A DNA stretch of 64,000 nucleotides from Desulfoluna butyratoxydans (lineage in GTDB: Bacteria > Desulfobacterota > Desulfobacteria > Desulfobacterales > Desulfolunaceae), in the NCBI RefSeq assembly GCF_900699765.1, contig NZ_CAADHO010000003.1, positions 1 through 64,000 of the forward strand, in the 5' to 3' direction. This document shows, piece after piece, positions 33,939 to 44,346 of this stretch. The notes beneath the pieces were generated by a model. That model did not search any database, was not told where the DNA came from, and saw only the letters and a program-made list of their open reading frames with translations. Position 1 is the first letter of the stretch; the number at the start of each line of letters is the position of its first letter. A program made the translations under genes and the position numbers.

Positions 33939-34358
33939 ACATTTTGTGTCTGGTGCGTTTGAAGATCGCTCGCAACAAACGAGAGAGTATTTAGACCATC
34001 ACCGCACGGGTGTCAATGAAAAAAATGACTCTTTTTGCGCTTTCGGAATGCCCGGGGACGATAGGGCCCCGGACCCATTTGAAATACCGGGGCGCTCCGG
34101 GGGGCGGAAAATAAATTCTGTACTCTCAAAACAAGGGATGGTAAAGGTATTCGAGTTTTTTAATATAAGGGTATGAACCCGTATGGGCGTGGGAAAATGA
34201 GGTGGCGGCACTCGTTTGCTGCGGCCGCCGGGCGGTGATGGCTCACCGCGTTCGGCTATCCTGTCGTGATGCGCAAGCAACTGCCTTACCAGATGGTGCC
34301 GCCCATCCGTCCCAGCCCCCGAAACCAACGACGACAATAAGGGTACAGAGGTATATTG

Positions 34359-36254
34359 ATGCTACAAATGATGCGTGACAATGCCGGCTCCTGGATAATC
34401 AAGATACTGCTGGGCGTTATTGTCCTGGTATTTATTTTTCTTGGACTCGGACCGGACCGCAACAGCGGCAACTCCATTGTTGCAGAGGTGAACAAGGCCG
34501 TTATCAGCTGGGACGATTACCGACTGGCCTACAATGAACTGGTGGAGGGATACCGGCGTCAGCTGGGCGGAAACCTGAGCCAGGAGATGATCAAGATGTT
34601 CCGGCTCCGTGAGCAGGCCCTGGAGAGCCTCATCACCAGTGAGCTGATGACCCAGGAGGCCGAGCGCCTGAAGCTTCAGGTGACCGACAAAGAGCTTGAG
34701 CAGGCCATCACGGAGCTGCCCTATTTCAAACGGGACGGCGTCTTTGACATGACGCTCTACGAAGCCCTCCTTCGCCAGAACGGGCTCACCGTTCCCCAGT
34801 TTGAAGCGCAGCAGAGAAAGGCCATGCTCATCTCCAAGCTGCGAAGCATGGTGGAAAGCGGCGTGCAGGTAACGGACGGCGAAGTCCAGGAACTCTACAA
34901 ATACAAGAACACCGAAGCCTCGGTCCGCTACGCCCTGTTTGATCCGGCCTCCTACGCGGATGTCACCGTGGACGATGACTATGTCACGACCTATTTTGCC
35001 GAAAACGGAGAGCGATACAAAACTGACCCCGAGGCCAGGATCGCCTTTATGCGATTCAGCCGGGACGACTTCCGCAACGGGGTGAGTGTCTCCGACGAGG
35101 AAGTCGCAGATGCCTACGAGGCCAACCTGGCCCGGTACCAGACCCCTGAGACCGTGGAAGCGAGCCATATCCTCATCAAGGTGGCCGATGAGGCCACGGA
35201 CGAGGAAGAGGCTGCGGCCCGGAAGCGGGCCGATGAGGTGTACGCCAAGGCCACGGCCGAGGGCGCGGATTTTGCCGAACTGGCCAAAACTTTGTCCGAA
35301 GGGCCTTCGGCCAAGGACGGCGGGCGCCTGGGCGCCTTTGACCGCAGCTCCATGGTGAAGCCCTTTGCCGACAAGGCCTTTGCCATGGCCGAAGGGGAGA
35401 TCAGCGAACCTGTCCGGACCCAGTTCGGCTGGCACGTGATCAAGCTGGAGAAGAAAAACCCCGCCACGGAAAAGAGCCTGGCCGAGGTGTCCGACGAAAT
35501 CCGTCAGGGCCTTGTGGATGAGCAGGCCGAAGCCGACGCCTACGCTGCGTCGGAAAATGCCTTTGACATGGTCCTGGGCAGCGACAACCTCAAGGAGGCA
35601 GGCGAGACCGCCGAGCTTCCTGTGACCGAAAGCGCATTTTTTACCCGCTGGAAAGGTCCCGAGACCGTTCCCGGCGTGGATCGCATGCGTATCGCCAAAG
35701 ACGCCTTCGACCTGGAGGTCGGCGGGGTCAGCGATATTCTGGAATACAACGGCACCTACTACATCGTTCAGCTCATGGAGAAGAAAGAGTCTGTGGTGCC
35801 TGAACTCACCGCCGTAAAAGAGGCTGTACAGGCCGATGCCCTGTCTCAGGCCAAGGCTCAGAAAGCCGAGGCCGAGGCTGCCGCCCTCCTGGCCCTCCTC
35901 AAGGAAGGCAAGGACTTCCCCGAAGGGACCAAGGTCACAGAGTCTCCCATGTTTACCCGGGACGGCAAAGGGGCCGATGCCCTGGATCGCAAGGTGGTTG
36001 AGGCGGCCTTTGGTCTCAACGCCGAAGAGCCTGTTGCCGGTGAGGTGATCAGCGGCAACGGAGGCTACTATGTGGTGGCCCTCAAAGAGAAGAAGATTCC
36101 CGGCCTGGACGGGTACCCCGAGGTATCCGAAGACCTGAAAGCCGAGCTTCTCAATCGCAAGCGCAGCGATGTGCTGTCCAAGTGGGTTGAGGAGTTGCGA
36201 AACGCCGCGGAGATCAAGCGGGACCCCCGTTTCGCATCAGCCGACGCTGAATAA
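34359..36254 (+). CDS. PpiD/SurA-like peptidyl-prolyl isomerase
   Basis: 631 residues, the PpiD length. A single N-terminal membrane anchor (about 11-32) is followed by a SurA_N-type region, a parvulin domain around 255-355 (EASHILIKVADEA, then LGAFDRSSMVKPFADKAF and FGWHVIKLEKK), and a long C-terminal region. It folds or holds newly exported proteins on the outer face of the inner membrane. GAGG lies 8 bases before the ATG. It is a single gene with its own terminator. The 33,939-34,358 interval before it holds no gene. Confidence 0.88.
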   Translation: MLQMMRDNAGSWIIKILLGVIVLVFIFLGLGPDRNSGNSIVAEVNKAVISWDDYRLAYNELVEGYRRQLGGNLSQEMIKMFRLREQALESLITSELMTQEAERLKLQVTDKELEQAITELPYFKRDGVFDMTLYEALLRQNGLTVPQFEAQQRKAMLISKLRSMVESGVQVTDGEVQELYKYKNTEASVRYALFDPASYADVTVDDDYVTTYFAENGERYKTDPEARIAFMRFSRDDFRNGVSVSDEEVADAYEANLARYQTPETVEASHILIKVADEATDEEEAAARKRADEVYAKATAEGADFAELAKTLSEGPSAKDGGRLGAFDRSSMVKPFADKAFAMAEGEISEPVRTQFGWHVIKLEKKNPATEKSLAEVSDEIRQGLVDEQAEADAYAASENAFDMVLGSDNLKEAGETAELPVTESAFFTRWKGPETVPGVDRMRIAKDAFDLEVGGVSDILEYNGTYYIVQLMEKKESVVPELTAVKEAVQADALSQAKAQKAEAEAAALLALLKEGKDFPEGTKVTESPMFTRDGKGADALDRKVVEAAFGLNAEEPVAGEVISGNGGYYVVALKEKKIPGLDGYPEVSEDLKAELLNRKRSDVLSKWVEELRNAAEIKRDPRFASADAE

Positions 36255-36328
36255 TCCGTCCTGCGTGTCGGACTCCCTGACGCCCGAGGGCGACCCGGGG
36301 GCCTGACCCATGGCCCGAAAAGACGAGA

Positions 36329-36373
36329 AACCTGCCGGAAACGCTTCATTGGCTTGCCCGGCAGGTTTTTTTT
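36329..36373 (+). terminator. intrinsic terminator after the PpiD-like gene
   Basis: CCTGCCGG and CCGGCAGG arms enclose about 19 bases and are followed by eight T residues. Confidence 0.85.
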
Positions 36374-36546
36374 ATGGTAGCATATATATCTGTATGCGCT
36401 GACCAAAAGGGCTTGCGCGATACCGCCATGATCCCGCACGGGGTCCGGAGAGAAAAGCCGGTTTCCCATGCATATTTTCAAGCCAGTCGCCCATCGACCA
36501 GAAGACCAGACGACCCTCACGACAACCACTCAGCAGGAGATGGTGC

Positions 36547-36771
36547 ATGGGAAAAGCAAAAACCAAACGGGTGTTCCCGTCCAAAAGGTGCCCGTATTGT
36601 TTTGCCAGCCTGTCGCTGGCTGCAGAGACCTGCCCGAGCTGCCACAAGCGCGTGGGGACGGTGGACCGATACGGCCTGGCCAAAAAACCCATCAACTATT
36701 TCGGGTACCTCGCCGCCGTGATGTGGGCGGGGATCTTTGTCGGGTACATCTGGTTTGCCTTTGTTCGGTAG
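36547..36771 (+). CDS. small zinc-ribbon membrane protein
   Basis: 74 residues. A zinc ribbon with CPYC (15-18) and CPSC (30-33) is followed by a membrane helix (about 50-70) at the C terminus. AGGAGATGGTGC precedes the ATG. Conserved small proteins of this shape have no known function; the metal site may be a redox or assembly element facing the cytoplasm. It stands alone between two terminators. Confidence 0.75.
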   Translation: MGKAKTKRVFPSKRCPYCFASLSLAAETCPSCHKRVGTVDRYGLAKKPINYFGYLAAVMWAGIFVGYIWFAFVR

Positions 36772-36796
36772 CCACATGCACAATCGATGATTTCGA

Positions 36797-36836
36797 GGCC
36801 GGGAAGAACGTCATGACGTCCAACCGGCCTTTTTTA
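36797..36836 (+). terminator. intrinsic terminator
   Basis: GGCCGG and CCGGCC enclose a loop that itself contains GACGTCATGACGTC-like symmetry and are followed by TTTTTT. It ends the zinc-ribbon gene. Confidence 0.75.
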
Positions 36837-36855
36837 TTTATTTGAGGGAGAAACC

Positions 36856-39693
36856 ATGACAGGAAAATCGTTTCAACGTGTCCTTCACTGCCTGCTGGCC
36901 GTGATGCTGGTTGTCACCGCCGCGTGTGCCCGCCGTGACCTCGGCACCACCGCTGCTCCGGAACCGCGCCTTCCCAAAGACCCGGCCGTGGTGGAAGGGG
37001 TCTTGGACAACGGGATGACCTATCTCGTGATGAGGAACACGGAGCCCAAGGACCGGGTGAGCATGCACCTGGCCGTTAAATCAGGCTCCATGGTCGAGAC
37101 CGAAGCCCAGCGGGGCGTGGCCCACTTTCTGGAACACATGCTGTTCAACGGCTCCGAGCATTTCCCCCCCGGTGAACTCATCAAATACTTTCAGCGCATC
37201 GGCATGCGGTTCGGCGGAGACGCCAACGCCCATACCGGTTTTTATGAAACCGTCTACGACGTGGTGCTGCCCGCGGGCGACACCAAGAGCCTGGCCGAAG
37301 GGCTCCTGGTCATGCACGACTATGCGGGAGGGGCTCTGCTCCTGGAGACAGAGGTGGACCGGGAACGCGGGGTGATCCTGGCCGAGAAGAGAGACCGGGA
37401 CTCCGAATCCTACCGCAGCTTTGTGAAGAACCTGGCCTTTGCGTTGCCGGGCATGCGGATCAATGATCGGCACCCCATCGGCCTGGAGTCGGTCATCAAG
37501 GGCGCGGATTCAGCCCTTCTGAGGAGCTATTACGACACCTGGTACCGCCCGGACAACATGGCCGTGGTGGTGGCGGGAGACGTGGATCCCGTCGAGGTGG
37601 CTGGGTTGATCCGGGACCGCTTCTCCTCCCTTGAGGCCCGTGCCCCCAAAGGGAAGCTCCCCGACGAGGGCTCCTTTGCCCATGCAGGGACCAAGGCGTT
37701 TTACGCCTACAATCCCGAAGCGGGGAGCACCACCGTGACCCTGCAGGTGTTGCATCATGTGGCGCGGCAGCCCGATTCCTTTGCCGTCCGACGGGAGCAG
37801 ATGCTCTTTGACATGGCGAGCCGGATCCTTGACAACCGGCTGGAGGAGCGTATCGGAAAGCCCGGTACTCCCTTTACCTCGGCCGGGGCCGGGGCCGGAA
37901 CCTATCTGCGCCATGTGCGCTACGGCATTGTGGCGGCGGATTGTGACGCAGAAAATTGGGAGGAGAGTCTTGCCGTCATCGACCATACCCTGCGCAGTGC
38001 CCTGGCCTTCGGGTTTGCACCCGATGAGGTGGCAAGGGTCAAAAAGGAGATGAAAAACGCCCTCCTGCAGGCGGAGGAGAAGGCCTCCACCCGGGACAGC
38101 AGGGCCCTGGCTTCCCTTCTGATCCAGAGCTACACCACAGAGAAGGTGGTTGTCTCCCCCGGGGATGCGCGCCGCCTGTTCGAGCCTGTGGTGGACGCGG
38201 TGACGGCAGACGAGCTGCATCGCGTGCTCAAGGAGGTGTGGAACCCCTCCCATCGCCTTGTGATGGTGGAGGGCAACCTCCGCCTGGACGCCGGTGACAA
38301 AGGCCCAGAAGCCGTCCTTCTTGCCGCTTATAAGAAGAGCGGCCTTGTGGCGGCCACCCCGCCCCCGGCCAAGTCGGCAGCGGCGTTTCCCTACCTTCCG
38401 GCCCCTGAAACCCCGGGCAAGGTTGTTTCGCGGGTGGATCACGATGACCTCGGGATCACCGTGGTCACCTTTGACAACGGGTTGGTTCTGAACCTGAAGC
38501 AGACGGATTTCAAGGCCAGGGAGGTGCTCTACTCCCTGCGGTTCGGACAGGGTGTCAAAGGGGCCCGGGGGCTTGCCCCCGGCCTGGCCTCCATTTCCGA
38601 GATGGTGACCAACGAAAGCGGCCTGGGGCGCCTGAACCGGGACGAGACCGCCCGGGCCATGGCCGGTACCAATACCTCCTTTTACTATGGTGCGGGCCAG
38701 GACGGGTTCGGTCTCTCCGGGCGCACCATCCCCGGGGAGCTGGAACTCATGTTTCAGGTGCTTTTTACCCAGCTTACCGACACCCGACTCAAAGAGGATG
38801 CCTACCACCTTTCGACCCAGCGCTATACACAGGGCCTTGAGGAGATGGATCGCACCGTGGACGGCGTGCTCCAGAAACAGGTCGAGGCCTTTCTCACCGG
38901 GGATAAAGCCCGCTTCGGGTATCCGGGCGTCTCCCTTGAGGGCATCGACCTGGAGGCGGTCAACGGTTTTGTCATGCCCGACCTGCAAGGGGCGCCCCTG
39001 GAGCTCTCCGTGGTGGGGGACATGGACGTGGAGGAGGTGATCTCCCTGTGCGGGCGATGGCTCGGGTCGCTTCCCCGCAAGGCCACGCAGCCTGCCCGGG
39101 ATCACGACCTTGCCTTCCCCGGGGGAAAGCGCCTTGATCTCTCCGTTGAGAGTTCCATCGACAAAGCCGTGGTCACGGTGGCCTGGCCCACCACGGGCAT
39201 GGGCGATATCCATACGGTACGCCGCCTCTCCATCCTGGGGTCTCTTTTTTCCGAGCGCCTGCGGGAGACCGTTCGGGAAAACCTGGGGGCGGCCTACTCT
39301 CCCAAAGCCTGGAACCGTTCCAGCAGGGCCTACCCGGAGTATGGCACCCTCCGTGCCGTCATTACCGTGAGCCCCGAACAGGTGGACGAGGTCATCGCAG
39401 CGGTGAAAGAGATCGCCGACGGCCTCCGTGGGGCACCGGCCACCGAGGATGAACTCCGGCGCGTGGTGGACCCCGTGGTGAACCGCATCATCGACTACCG
39501 GCGCACCAACGGGTACTGGCTCAACAGCGTTATGCAGGACTCCTCGAGGTACCCGGAAAAACTGGTCTGGCCCCGGGATATCCTGGAGGACTACGCCGCC
39601 GTTACAGCAGCTGAGCTCCAGGCCCTGGCCCAAGCCTATCTCAAGGTTCCGGAGGCCGCGGTCCTGACGGTACGTCCCGTGCCGTCGTCCTGA
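36856..39693 (+). CDS. M16 family zinc metalloprotease, lipoprotein
   Basis: 945 residues, a full double-module M16B protein. The N terminus has a lipoprotein signal ending VTAAC, so Cys24 would be lipidated. The inverted zinc motif is HFLEH (H90, E93, H94), with the distal Glu in RGVILAEKRDRD. The second half (about 520-945) is the inactive partner module. Relatives such as PqqL degrade peptides in the periplasm. GAGGGAG precedes the ATG and a terminator follows. Confidence 0.9.
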   Translation: MTGKSFQRVLHCLLAVMLVVTAACARRDLGTTAAPEPRLPKDPAVVEGVLDNGMTYLVMRNTEPKDRVSMHLAVKSGSMVETEAQRGVAHFLEHMLFNGSEHFPPGELIKYFQRIGMRFGGDANAHTGFYETVYDVVLPAGDTKSLAEGLLVMHDYAGGALLLETEVDRERGVILAEKRDRDSESYRSFVKNLAFALPGMRINDRHPIGLESVIKGADSALLRSYYDTWYRPDNMAVVVAGDVDPVEVAGLIRDRFSSLEARAPKGKLPDEGSFAHAGTKAFYAYNPEAGSTTVTLQVLHHVARQPDSFAVRREQMLFDMASRILDNRLEERIGKPGTPFTSAGAGAGTYLRHVRYGIVAADCDAENWEESLAVIDHTLRSALAFGFAPDEVARVKKEMKNALLQAEEKASTRDSRALASLLIQSYTTEKVVVSPGDARRLFEPVVDAVTADELHRVLKEVWNPSHRLVMVEGNLRLDAGDKGPEAVLLAAYKKSGLVAATPPPAKSAAAFPYLPAPETPGKVVSRVDHDDLGITVVTFDNGLVLNLKQTDFKAREVLYSLRFGQGVKGARGLAPGLASISEMVTNESGLGRLNRDETARAMAGTNTSFYYGAGQDGFGLSGRTIPGELELMFQVLFTQLTDTRLKEDAYHLSTQRYTQGLEEMDRTVDGVLQKQVEAFLTGDKARFGYPGVSLEGIDLEAVNGFVMPDLQGAPLELSVVGDMDVEEVISLCGRWLGSLPRKATQPARDHDLAFPGGKRLDLSVESSIDKAVVTVAWPTTGMGDIHTVRRLSILGSLFSERLRETVRENLGAAYSPKAWNRSSRAYPEYGTLRAVITVSPEQVDEVIAAVKEIADGLRGAPATEDELRRVVDPVVNRIIDYRRTNGYWLNSVMQDSSRYPEKLVWPRDILEDYAAVTAAELQALAQAYLKVPEAAVLTVRPVPSS

Positions 39694-39720
39694 TCGCCTT
39701 TTCTGGCCCTGAAATTTTCG

Positions 39721-39749
39721 CCGCCCTGGAAACGGGGCGGTTTTTTTTG
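39721..39749 (+). terminator. intrinsic terminator after the M16 protease
   Basis: CCGCCC, short loop, GGGGCGG and eight T residues. The 39,750-40,032 interval holds only a candidate promoter. Confidence 0.85.
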
Positions 39750-39909
39750 CCTCTTTGAAAAAAAACGGGGGAGGGGGCGATGGGCTTTTTCCATGATATG
39801 TTTCTTGGGAAAGAACGTATCTGCAAGGGTTTTGGGTGGGATGGAAACGCAATGTATACGGTGGGATAACATCTTTATGGCAGGCCTCTGTCCGGGGCTC
39901 GTAATGGTC

Positions 39910-39938
39910 TTGATTTTATGCAGGTGATCATTTATATA
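39910..39938 (+). promoter_or_regulatory. candidate promoter of the Na/Pi cotransporter gene
   Basis: TTGATT, 17 bases, TATATA in an AT-rich patch about 95 bases before the GTG start. No clear Pho box was seen. Confidence 0.45.
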
Positions 39939-40032
39939 GTCCCCACAAACATTTACGACTCACGTGAGGTGCGCCTGCATGGAGACTGAGACGGCGCGTC
40001 TGTGTAATGTACTGTTACTACAGGAGATTTAG

Positions 40033-41685
40033 GTGGAATCAGTTAACTGGTTGGCGCTTGTCTACGGTTTGGTCGGTGGGCTGGGGCTTTTTCTCTACGG
40101 CATGAAGATGATGTCGGAAGGCCTTCAGAAATCAGCGGGCAGCAGCCTGCGAAACATCCTTGAAAAGCTCACCACCAACCGGGTCATCGGGACCTTTGTA
40201 GGTCTGGTGGTGACCGCAGTGATCCAGAGCAGTTCCGCCACGACAGTCATGGTGGTGGGGTTTGTGAATGCAGGGCTCATGAACCTGGTCCAGGCCCTGA
40301 GCGTGGTATTGGGTGCCAACGTCGGTACCACCGTCACGGCGCAGCTCATCGCGTTTAAAATTGGTAAGCTTGCCCTGCCCGCCATCGGTATCGGCGTGTT
40401 TATGCGCATGTTTACCAGCAACAAGAAGTACCATTACTGGGGAGAGGTCATCATCGGCTTCGGCCTTCTCTTCCTGGGCCTCAAGATCATGAAGGACGGT
40501 TTTGTTCCCTTGCGGCACAGCGAGTTCTTCCAGCAGGCCTTCATCACCTTTTCCCATCACCCCGTGCTGGCCGTTGCCGCAGGCGCCGTCCTGACCATGG
40601 TCGTCCAGAGTTCCTCGGCCACCATCGGGATTACCGTGGCCATGGCATCCACGGGGCTCATCGATTACTACGCCGCGTGCGCCCTGGTCCTCGGGGAGAA
40701 CATCGGGACCACCATCACCGCCAACTTAGCGGCCATCGGTACCAACCCCACGGCGAGGCGGGCCGCCTTCGGCCACTTCCTCATCAACGCCCTGGGGGTC
40801 TGCTACATGCTCTTCTTCCTGAAGTTCTTCATGCAGGCCGTGGATGTGTTGACGCCGGGGGACCCCAACTTTGTCAACGCTTCCGGTAACCTTCCTTACA
40901 TCGCCCGCCACATCGCCAACGTCCACACCGGCTTTAACATCGTCAACCTCATCATTTTCGTTCCCGTGCTTCATATCCTGGCGCGCCTGTGCGAGCGGAT
41001 GATTCCGGGCAAGGGCAACGGCCGGGACGACGGCCTGGTCTTTCTGGACGACTGCCTCATCGAGACCCCTGATTTTGCGGTCTCCCAGGCCAGAAAAGAG
41101 GTGAGCCGCATGTCGGGCCTGGCCCTGGAGATGCTGAAACTGAGCCGGGACGCCTTTTTCACCCGGGACACAAAGACCATCAACAAGGTCTATGAACTGG
41201 AGAACACCGTGGATCTCCTGGAAAAGGATATCTCCACCTTCCTGGTCCGCCTGAACCAGGAGCAGATCAGTGCCGAGACCTCCCGGGAGCTCAACAACAT
41301 CCTGCATGTGCTCCACGACCTGGAGAAGATCGGGGATTACGCCGAGAACATTGTCAACTACACGGAAAAGCTCATTGAAAGCGACATCCGCTTTTCCGAC
41401 GAGGCCATGCAGGAGATGGAAGAGATCTACGACGTGGCCATTCGTTTTACGGACAATGTGATCAAGGCCTACAACGCCGGGGGCCTTCCCAGGGCCATCG
41501 ACACCGAAGACGAGAACACCATCGACAAGATGCGCAAGCAGTTCAAGAAGCATCACCTCAAGCGCCTCCAGAAGGGCTCCTGCTCCGTTGAGACAGGGAT
41601 TCTCTTTGTGGATATCCTCAACAACCTGGAGAAGACAGGGGACCAGGCCTTCAACATTGCCCAGGTGGTTCAGGGCGATATGTAA
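40033..41685 (+). CDS. Na/Pi cotransporter with PhoU-like tail
   Basis: 550 residues starting at GTG with AGGAG 7 bases upstream. Two inverted Na/Pi repeats each carry the QSSSAT signature (near 65 and 190), with LGANVGTTVTA and LGENIGTTITA after them. Membrane helices fill residues 1-320. The last 210 residues form the helical PhoU-like domain (VYELENTVDLLEKDI, HDLEKIGDYAENI). It imports phosphate with sodium, which fits a marine organism. A single gene with a strong terminator. Confidence 0.92.
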   Translation: MESVNWLALVYGLVGGLGLFLYGMKMMSEGLQKSAGSSLRNILEKLTTNRVIGTFVGLVVTAVIQSSSATTVMVVGFVNAGLMNLVQALSVVLGANVGTTVTAQLIAFKIGKLALPAIGIGVFMRMFTSNKKYHYWGEVIIGFGLLFLGLKIMKDGFVPLRHSEFFQQAFITFSHHPVLAVAAGAVLTMVVQSSSATIGITVAMASTGLIDYYAACALVLGENIGTTITANLAAIGTNPTARRAAFGHFLINALGVCYMLFFLKFFMQAVDVLTPGDPNFVNASGNLPYIARHIANVHTGFNIVNLIIFVPVLHILARLCERMIPGKGNGRDDGLVFLDDCLIETPDFAVSQARKEVSRMSGLALEMLKLSRDAFFTRDTKTINKVYELENTVDLLEKDISTFLVRLNQEQISAETSRELNNILHVLHDLEKIGDYAENIVNYTEKLIESDIRFSDEAMQEMEEIYDVAIRFTDNVIKAYNAGGLPRAIDTEDENTIDKMRKQFKKHHLKRLQKGSCSVETGILFVDILNNLEKTGDQAFNIAQVVQGDM

Positions 41686-41713
41686 GGGGCAGCGGATTGC
41701 TGAACAGATGAAA

Positions 41714-41745
41714 GGCCGGGCAGACAGACTGCCCGGCCTTTTTGC
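41714..41745 (+). terminator. intrinsic terminator
   Basis: GGCCGGGCAG, loop ACAGA, CTGCCCGGCC, then TTTTT. Confidence 0.92.
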
Positions 41746-41947
41746 GTGGGCCATATTGTGAGTCAGCTATGCGACACACATGTGTATAGGGTTCTGATAC
41801 GATTGACGTTGTTCCCGCGCCTTTCGGTGTGGTATCATGCGCTGCCCGTTGGGGCCGCAGGGGGCAAGGGCGCTTCATTGCCGCTCAAAGCCTTCGGCTG
41901 TGACTTTTGACAAACGCACCACGTAGATGGTGCGCCGAAAGGGATCT

Positions 41948-43342
41948 ATGAACAAACAACAAGTGGAAAAAGGGCTGGTCGATATCCTCTGGGGTGTCTT
42001 TGCATCGGTTCGGCTTTCCGTCATCGTGCTGACGCTTCTGGCCGTCACCTCCATCATCGGAACGGTGATTCCCCAGAACGCGTCTCCCGCCGTTTACGTG
42101 GATCGGTTCGGTGAGGCCGCGTACCGCGTGATGTCGTTCCTCGATATCTTCGATATGTACCACTCCTGGTGGTTTCAGCTGTTGCTGCTTCTGCTGGGGA
42201 TCAACCTGGTGATCTGCTCCATGGATCGCCTGCCCGCCGTGCTCAAGATTATCGGCAAGACACAGCGCCTCAACCCGGAGGCCTACCGCAAGGCCATCAA
42301 AGGGGAGACCCTGTCCGTGGCCGGGTCCCCTTCCGAGGTAGCCGGGGTGCTCTCCGGAAAGCTCAAGGCACCCATGGGCGCCTTTACCCCCGTGGACGAA
42401 GGGGAGACGCGCTATCTTTTTGCAGAAAAAGGCCGCTGGACCCGCCTCGGGGTTTATGTGGTCCATGGCGCCGTCCTGTTGCTCCTGCTGGGGGGGCTCC
42501 TGGGATCCCTGTTCGGGTACGAAGGGACCCTGAACCTGGCCGAAGGGGAGAGCAGCCAGGTGGTCAGGCTCAACGGCTCCAACGCGGCCATGCCCCTTCC
42601 CTTTGAACTCCGATGTGATGCTTTCTCCGTCTCCTTTTACGACACGGGTGCGCCCAAGGAGTACCGGTCCGACCTCGTGGTGACCGAGGGCGGGGCCGAA
42701 GTCCTTTCAAAGCAGATCGTGGTGAACGATCCCCTGCGCTACAGGGGGGTCAGCTTTTACCAGGCCAGCTACGGCACGGTGCCCCCGAAGTCCGCCACCT
42801 TCTCCTTTACGAGCAAGGCCAGCGGCATGAGTTACCCTCTTGACGGTGATTTCGGGCAGCCCATCGCCATCCCCGAAGGTCTGGGGACCTTTACGCCCAT
42901 GCATTTCATGAACAACTACAGGTTCCACGGCAGGTCCATGGGGGGCGCTGTGCTCGGCGTTCTGGAGAGTGCGGAGGGAGAGGCCACCCGCCTGGCCCTA
43001 CCGGTGAAATCCCCCGGTTTTGACCGCATGCGGCAGGGAGACGTGGTGATTGCCGTGGCGGACTTTCCGCAGCGGTACTACACGGGACTCCAGGTGACCA
43101 AGGATCCCGGGGTGTGGCTGGTGTATGCCGGGTTTCTCTTTCTCATCGCCGGGTGCTACATCACCTTTTTCATGAGCCACAAAGGCTTTATGGTGGCTGT
43201 GGAACCGACTCTCACCGGGTCGGCCGTGACCCTCTATGGAAACACAAACAAAAACAGGCTGGGCATGGAGATGGTGCTTCGCCGCTTGACCGAAAAACTC
43301 GACCGTGAGGCCATTAGTCCTGAAAGGCAGGTGGAGAGATGA
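41948..43342 (+). CDS. resB: ResB, cytochrome c biogenesis (system II)
   Basis: 464 residues from the ATG at 41,948 (AAGGG upstream). Three N-terminal membrane helices (about 22-42, 68-92 and 150-172), a large periplasmic domain and a C-terminal helix near 395-415 (GVWLVYAGFLFLIAGCYITF) match ResB/Ccs1. With CcsA it moves and attaches haem to apocytochromes c in the periplasm. The start of the next gene overlaps its stop by four bases. The multihaem Qrc cytochrome just downstream is a likely client. Confidence 0.92.
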   Translation: MNKQQVEKGLVDILWGVFASVRLSVIVLTLLAVTSIIGTVIPQNASPAVYVDRFGEAAYRVMSFLDIFDMYHSWWFQLLLLLLGINLVICSMDRLPAVLKIIGKTQRLNPEAYRKAIKGETLSVAGSPSEVAGVLSGKLKAPMGAFTPVDEGETRYLFAEKGRWTRLGVYVVHGAVLLLLLGGLLGSLFGYEGTLNLAEGESSQVVRLNGSNAAMPLPFELRCDAFSVSFYDTGAPKEYRSDLVVTEGGAEVLSKQIVVNDPLRYRGVSFYQASYGTVPPKSATFSFTSKASGMSYPLDGDFGQPIAIPEGLGTFTPMHFMNNYRFHGRSMGGAVLGVLESAEGEATRLALPVKSPGFDRMRQGDVVIAVADFPQRYYTGLQVTKDPGVWLVYAGFLFLIAGCYITFFMSHKGFMVAVEPTLTGSAVTLYGNTNKNRLGMEMVLRRLTEKLDREAISPERQVER

Positions 43343-44181
43343 ACAACAGTTCCCTGATTTTGTCCATTGTGACCTTTGTCTACGGATTTTCCGCCGTTTT
43401 GTATATCTCCGGGTGGATCTTCGGCAAAGAGGCACCGGCACGAAGCGCGCGGTATATTGCCGTGGTGGGGGCACTGGGTAACCTGGCCGGGTTTCTGCTT
43501 CGGTGGGTGGAGTCCTACGGGCACGGGTACGGGCACATCCCCTTGTCCAACCTCTATGAGTCCCTGGTCTTTTTTGCCCTGACCATCGCCCTGATCTCCC
43601 TGGTCATCGAGGTGCGGTACCGAAATTACATGATCAGCACCTTTGCCATGCCCCTGGCCTTTTTGGCCCTGGCCTACGCCTCTTTGTCCCCCACGGTGAA
43701 CGACAAGATCCAGCCGCTCATTCCGGCCCTGAAGAGCAACTGGCTCACCACCCATGTGGTGACCTGCTTTCTCGGCTATGCCGGGTTTGCCACGGCCTTC
43801 GGCATCGGGGTGATGTACCTGGTGAGGGAGTGCACCACCGTCCGGGAGGGGGGCCTTATTTCCCGGCTTCCGGAGGGGTATGTCCTGGATGAGCTGATCC
43901 AGAAGACCGTGATGTTCGGGTTCCTGTTCCTGACGGTGGGCATCATCACCGGCGCGGTGTGGGCCAACTCGGCCTGGGGCTCCTACTGGAGCTGGGACCC
44001 CAAAGAGACCTGGTCCCTGATCACCTGGTTCGTTTACGCCATCATGCTTCACCTGCGCTACATGCGGGGCTGGGGCGGCGCAAAGATCGCCGTTATCTCC
44101 ATCATCGGGTTCATGGCGGTGATGTTTACCTATTTCGGGGTCAATTTTCTTCCCGGCCTGCACAGCTACGGCAGCATGTAA
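43339..44181 (+). CDS. ccsA: CcsA/ResC, cytochrome c biogenesis (system II)
   Basis: 280 residues with eight membrane helices. The haem-handling WWD motif is WGSYWSWDPKETWSLITW near residue 212; conserved histidines flank it (TTHVV and MLHLRYM). CcsA and ResB together form the haem lyase of system II. Its ATG overlaps the resB TGA (ATGA), so the two are translationally coupled. A strong terminator follows. Confidence 0.93.
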   Translation: MNNSSLILSIVTFVYGFSAVLYISGWIFGKEAPARSARYIAVVGALGNLAGFLLRWVESYGHGYGHIPLSNLYESLVFFALTIALISLVIEVRYRNYMISTFAMPLAFLALAYASLSPTVNDKIQPLIPALKSNWLTTHVVTCFLGYAGFATAFGIGVMYLVRECTTVREGGLISRLPEGYVLDELIQKTVMFGFLFLTVGIITGAVWANSAWGSYWSWDPKETWSLITWFVYAIMLHLRYMRGWGGAKIAVISIIGFMAVMFTYFGVNFLPGLHSYGSM

Positions 44182-44206
44182 GGGAGATCAATCAAGGATT
44201 GAAGCG

Positions 44207-44247
44207 GAGCCGCCTTTCCCGTCAGGGGAGGGGCGGCTCTTTTTTTT
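44207..44247 (+). terminator. intrinsic terminator after ccsA
   Basis: GAGCCGCC, 17-base loop, GGCGGCTC and eight T residues. Confidence 0.85.
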
Positions 44248-44318
44248 GGGTGGGAACAACCCACCGGAGCCGTTGGAATTTCATTTTCTTGCTTTGTGAA
44301 ACGATAAGGATCTTTTTA

Positions 44319-44346
44319 TTGACACGTGCGGCGTCGTTACTATAGA
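44319..44346 (+). promoter_or_regulatory. candidate sigma-70 promoter of the qrc operon
   Basis: TTGACA (44,319-44,324), 16 bases, TATAGA (44,341-44,346): the best promoter-like match in this part. It would give a leader of about 310 bases to the 52-residue gene and 600 bases to qrcA. Confidence 0.6.
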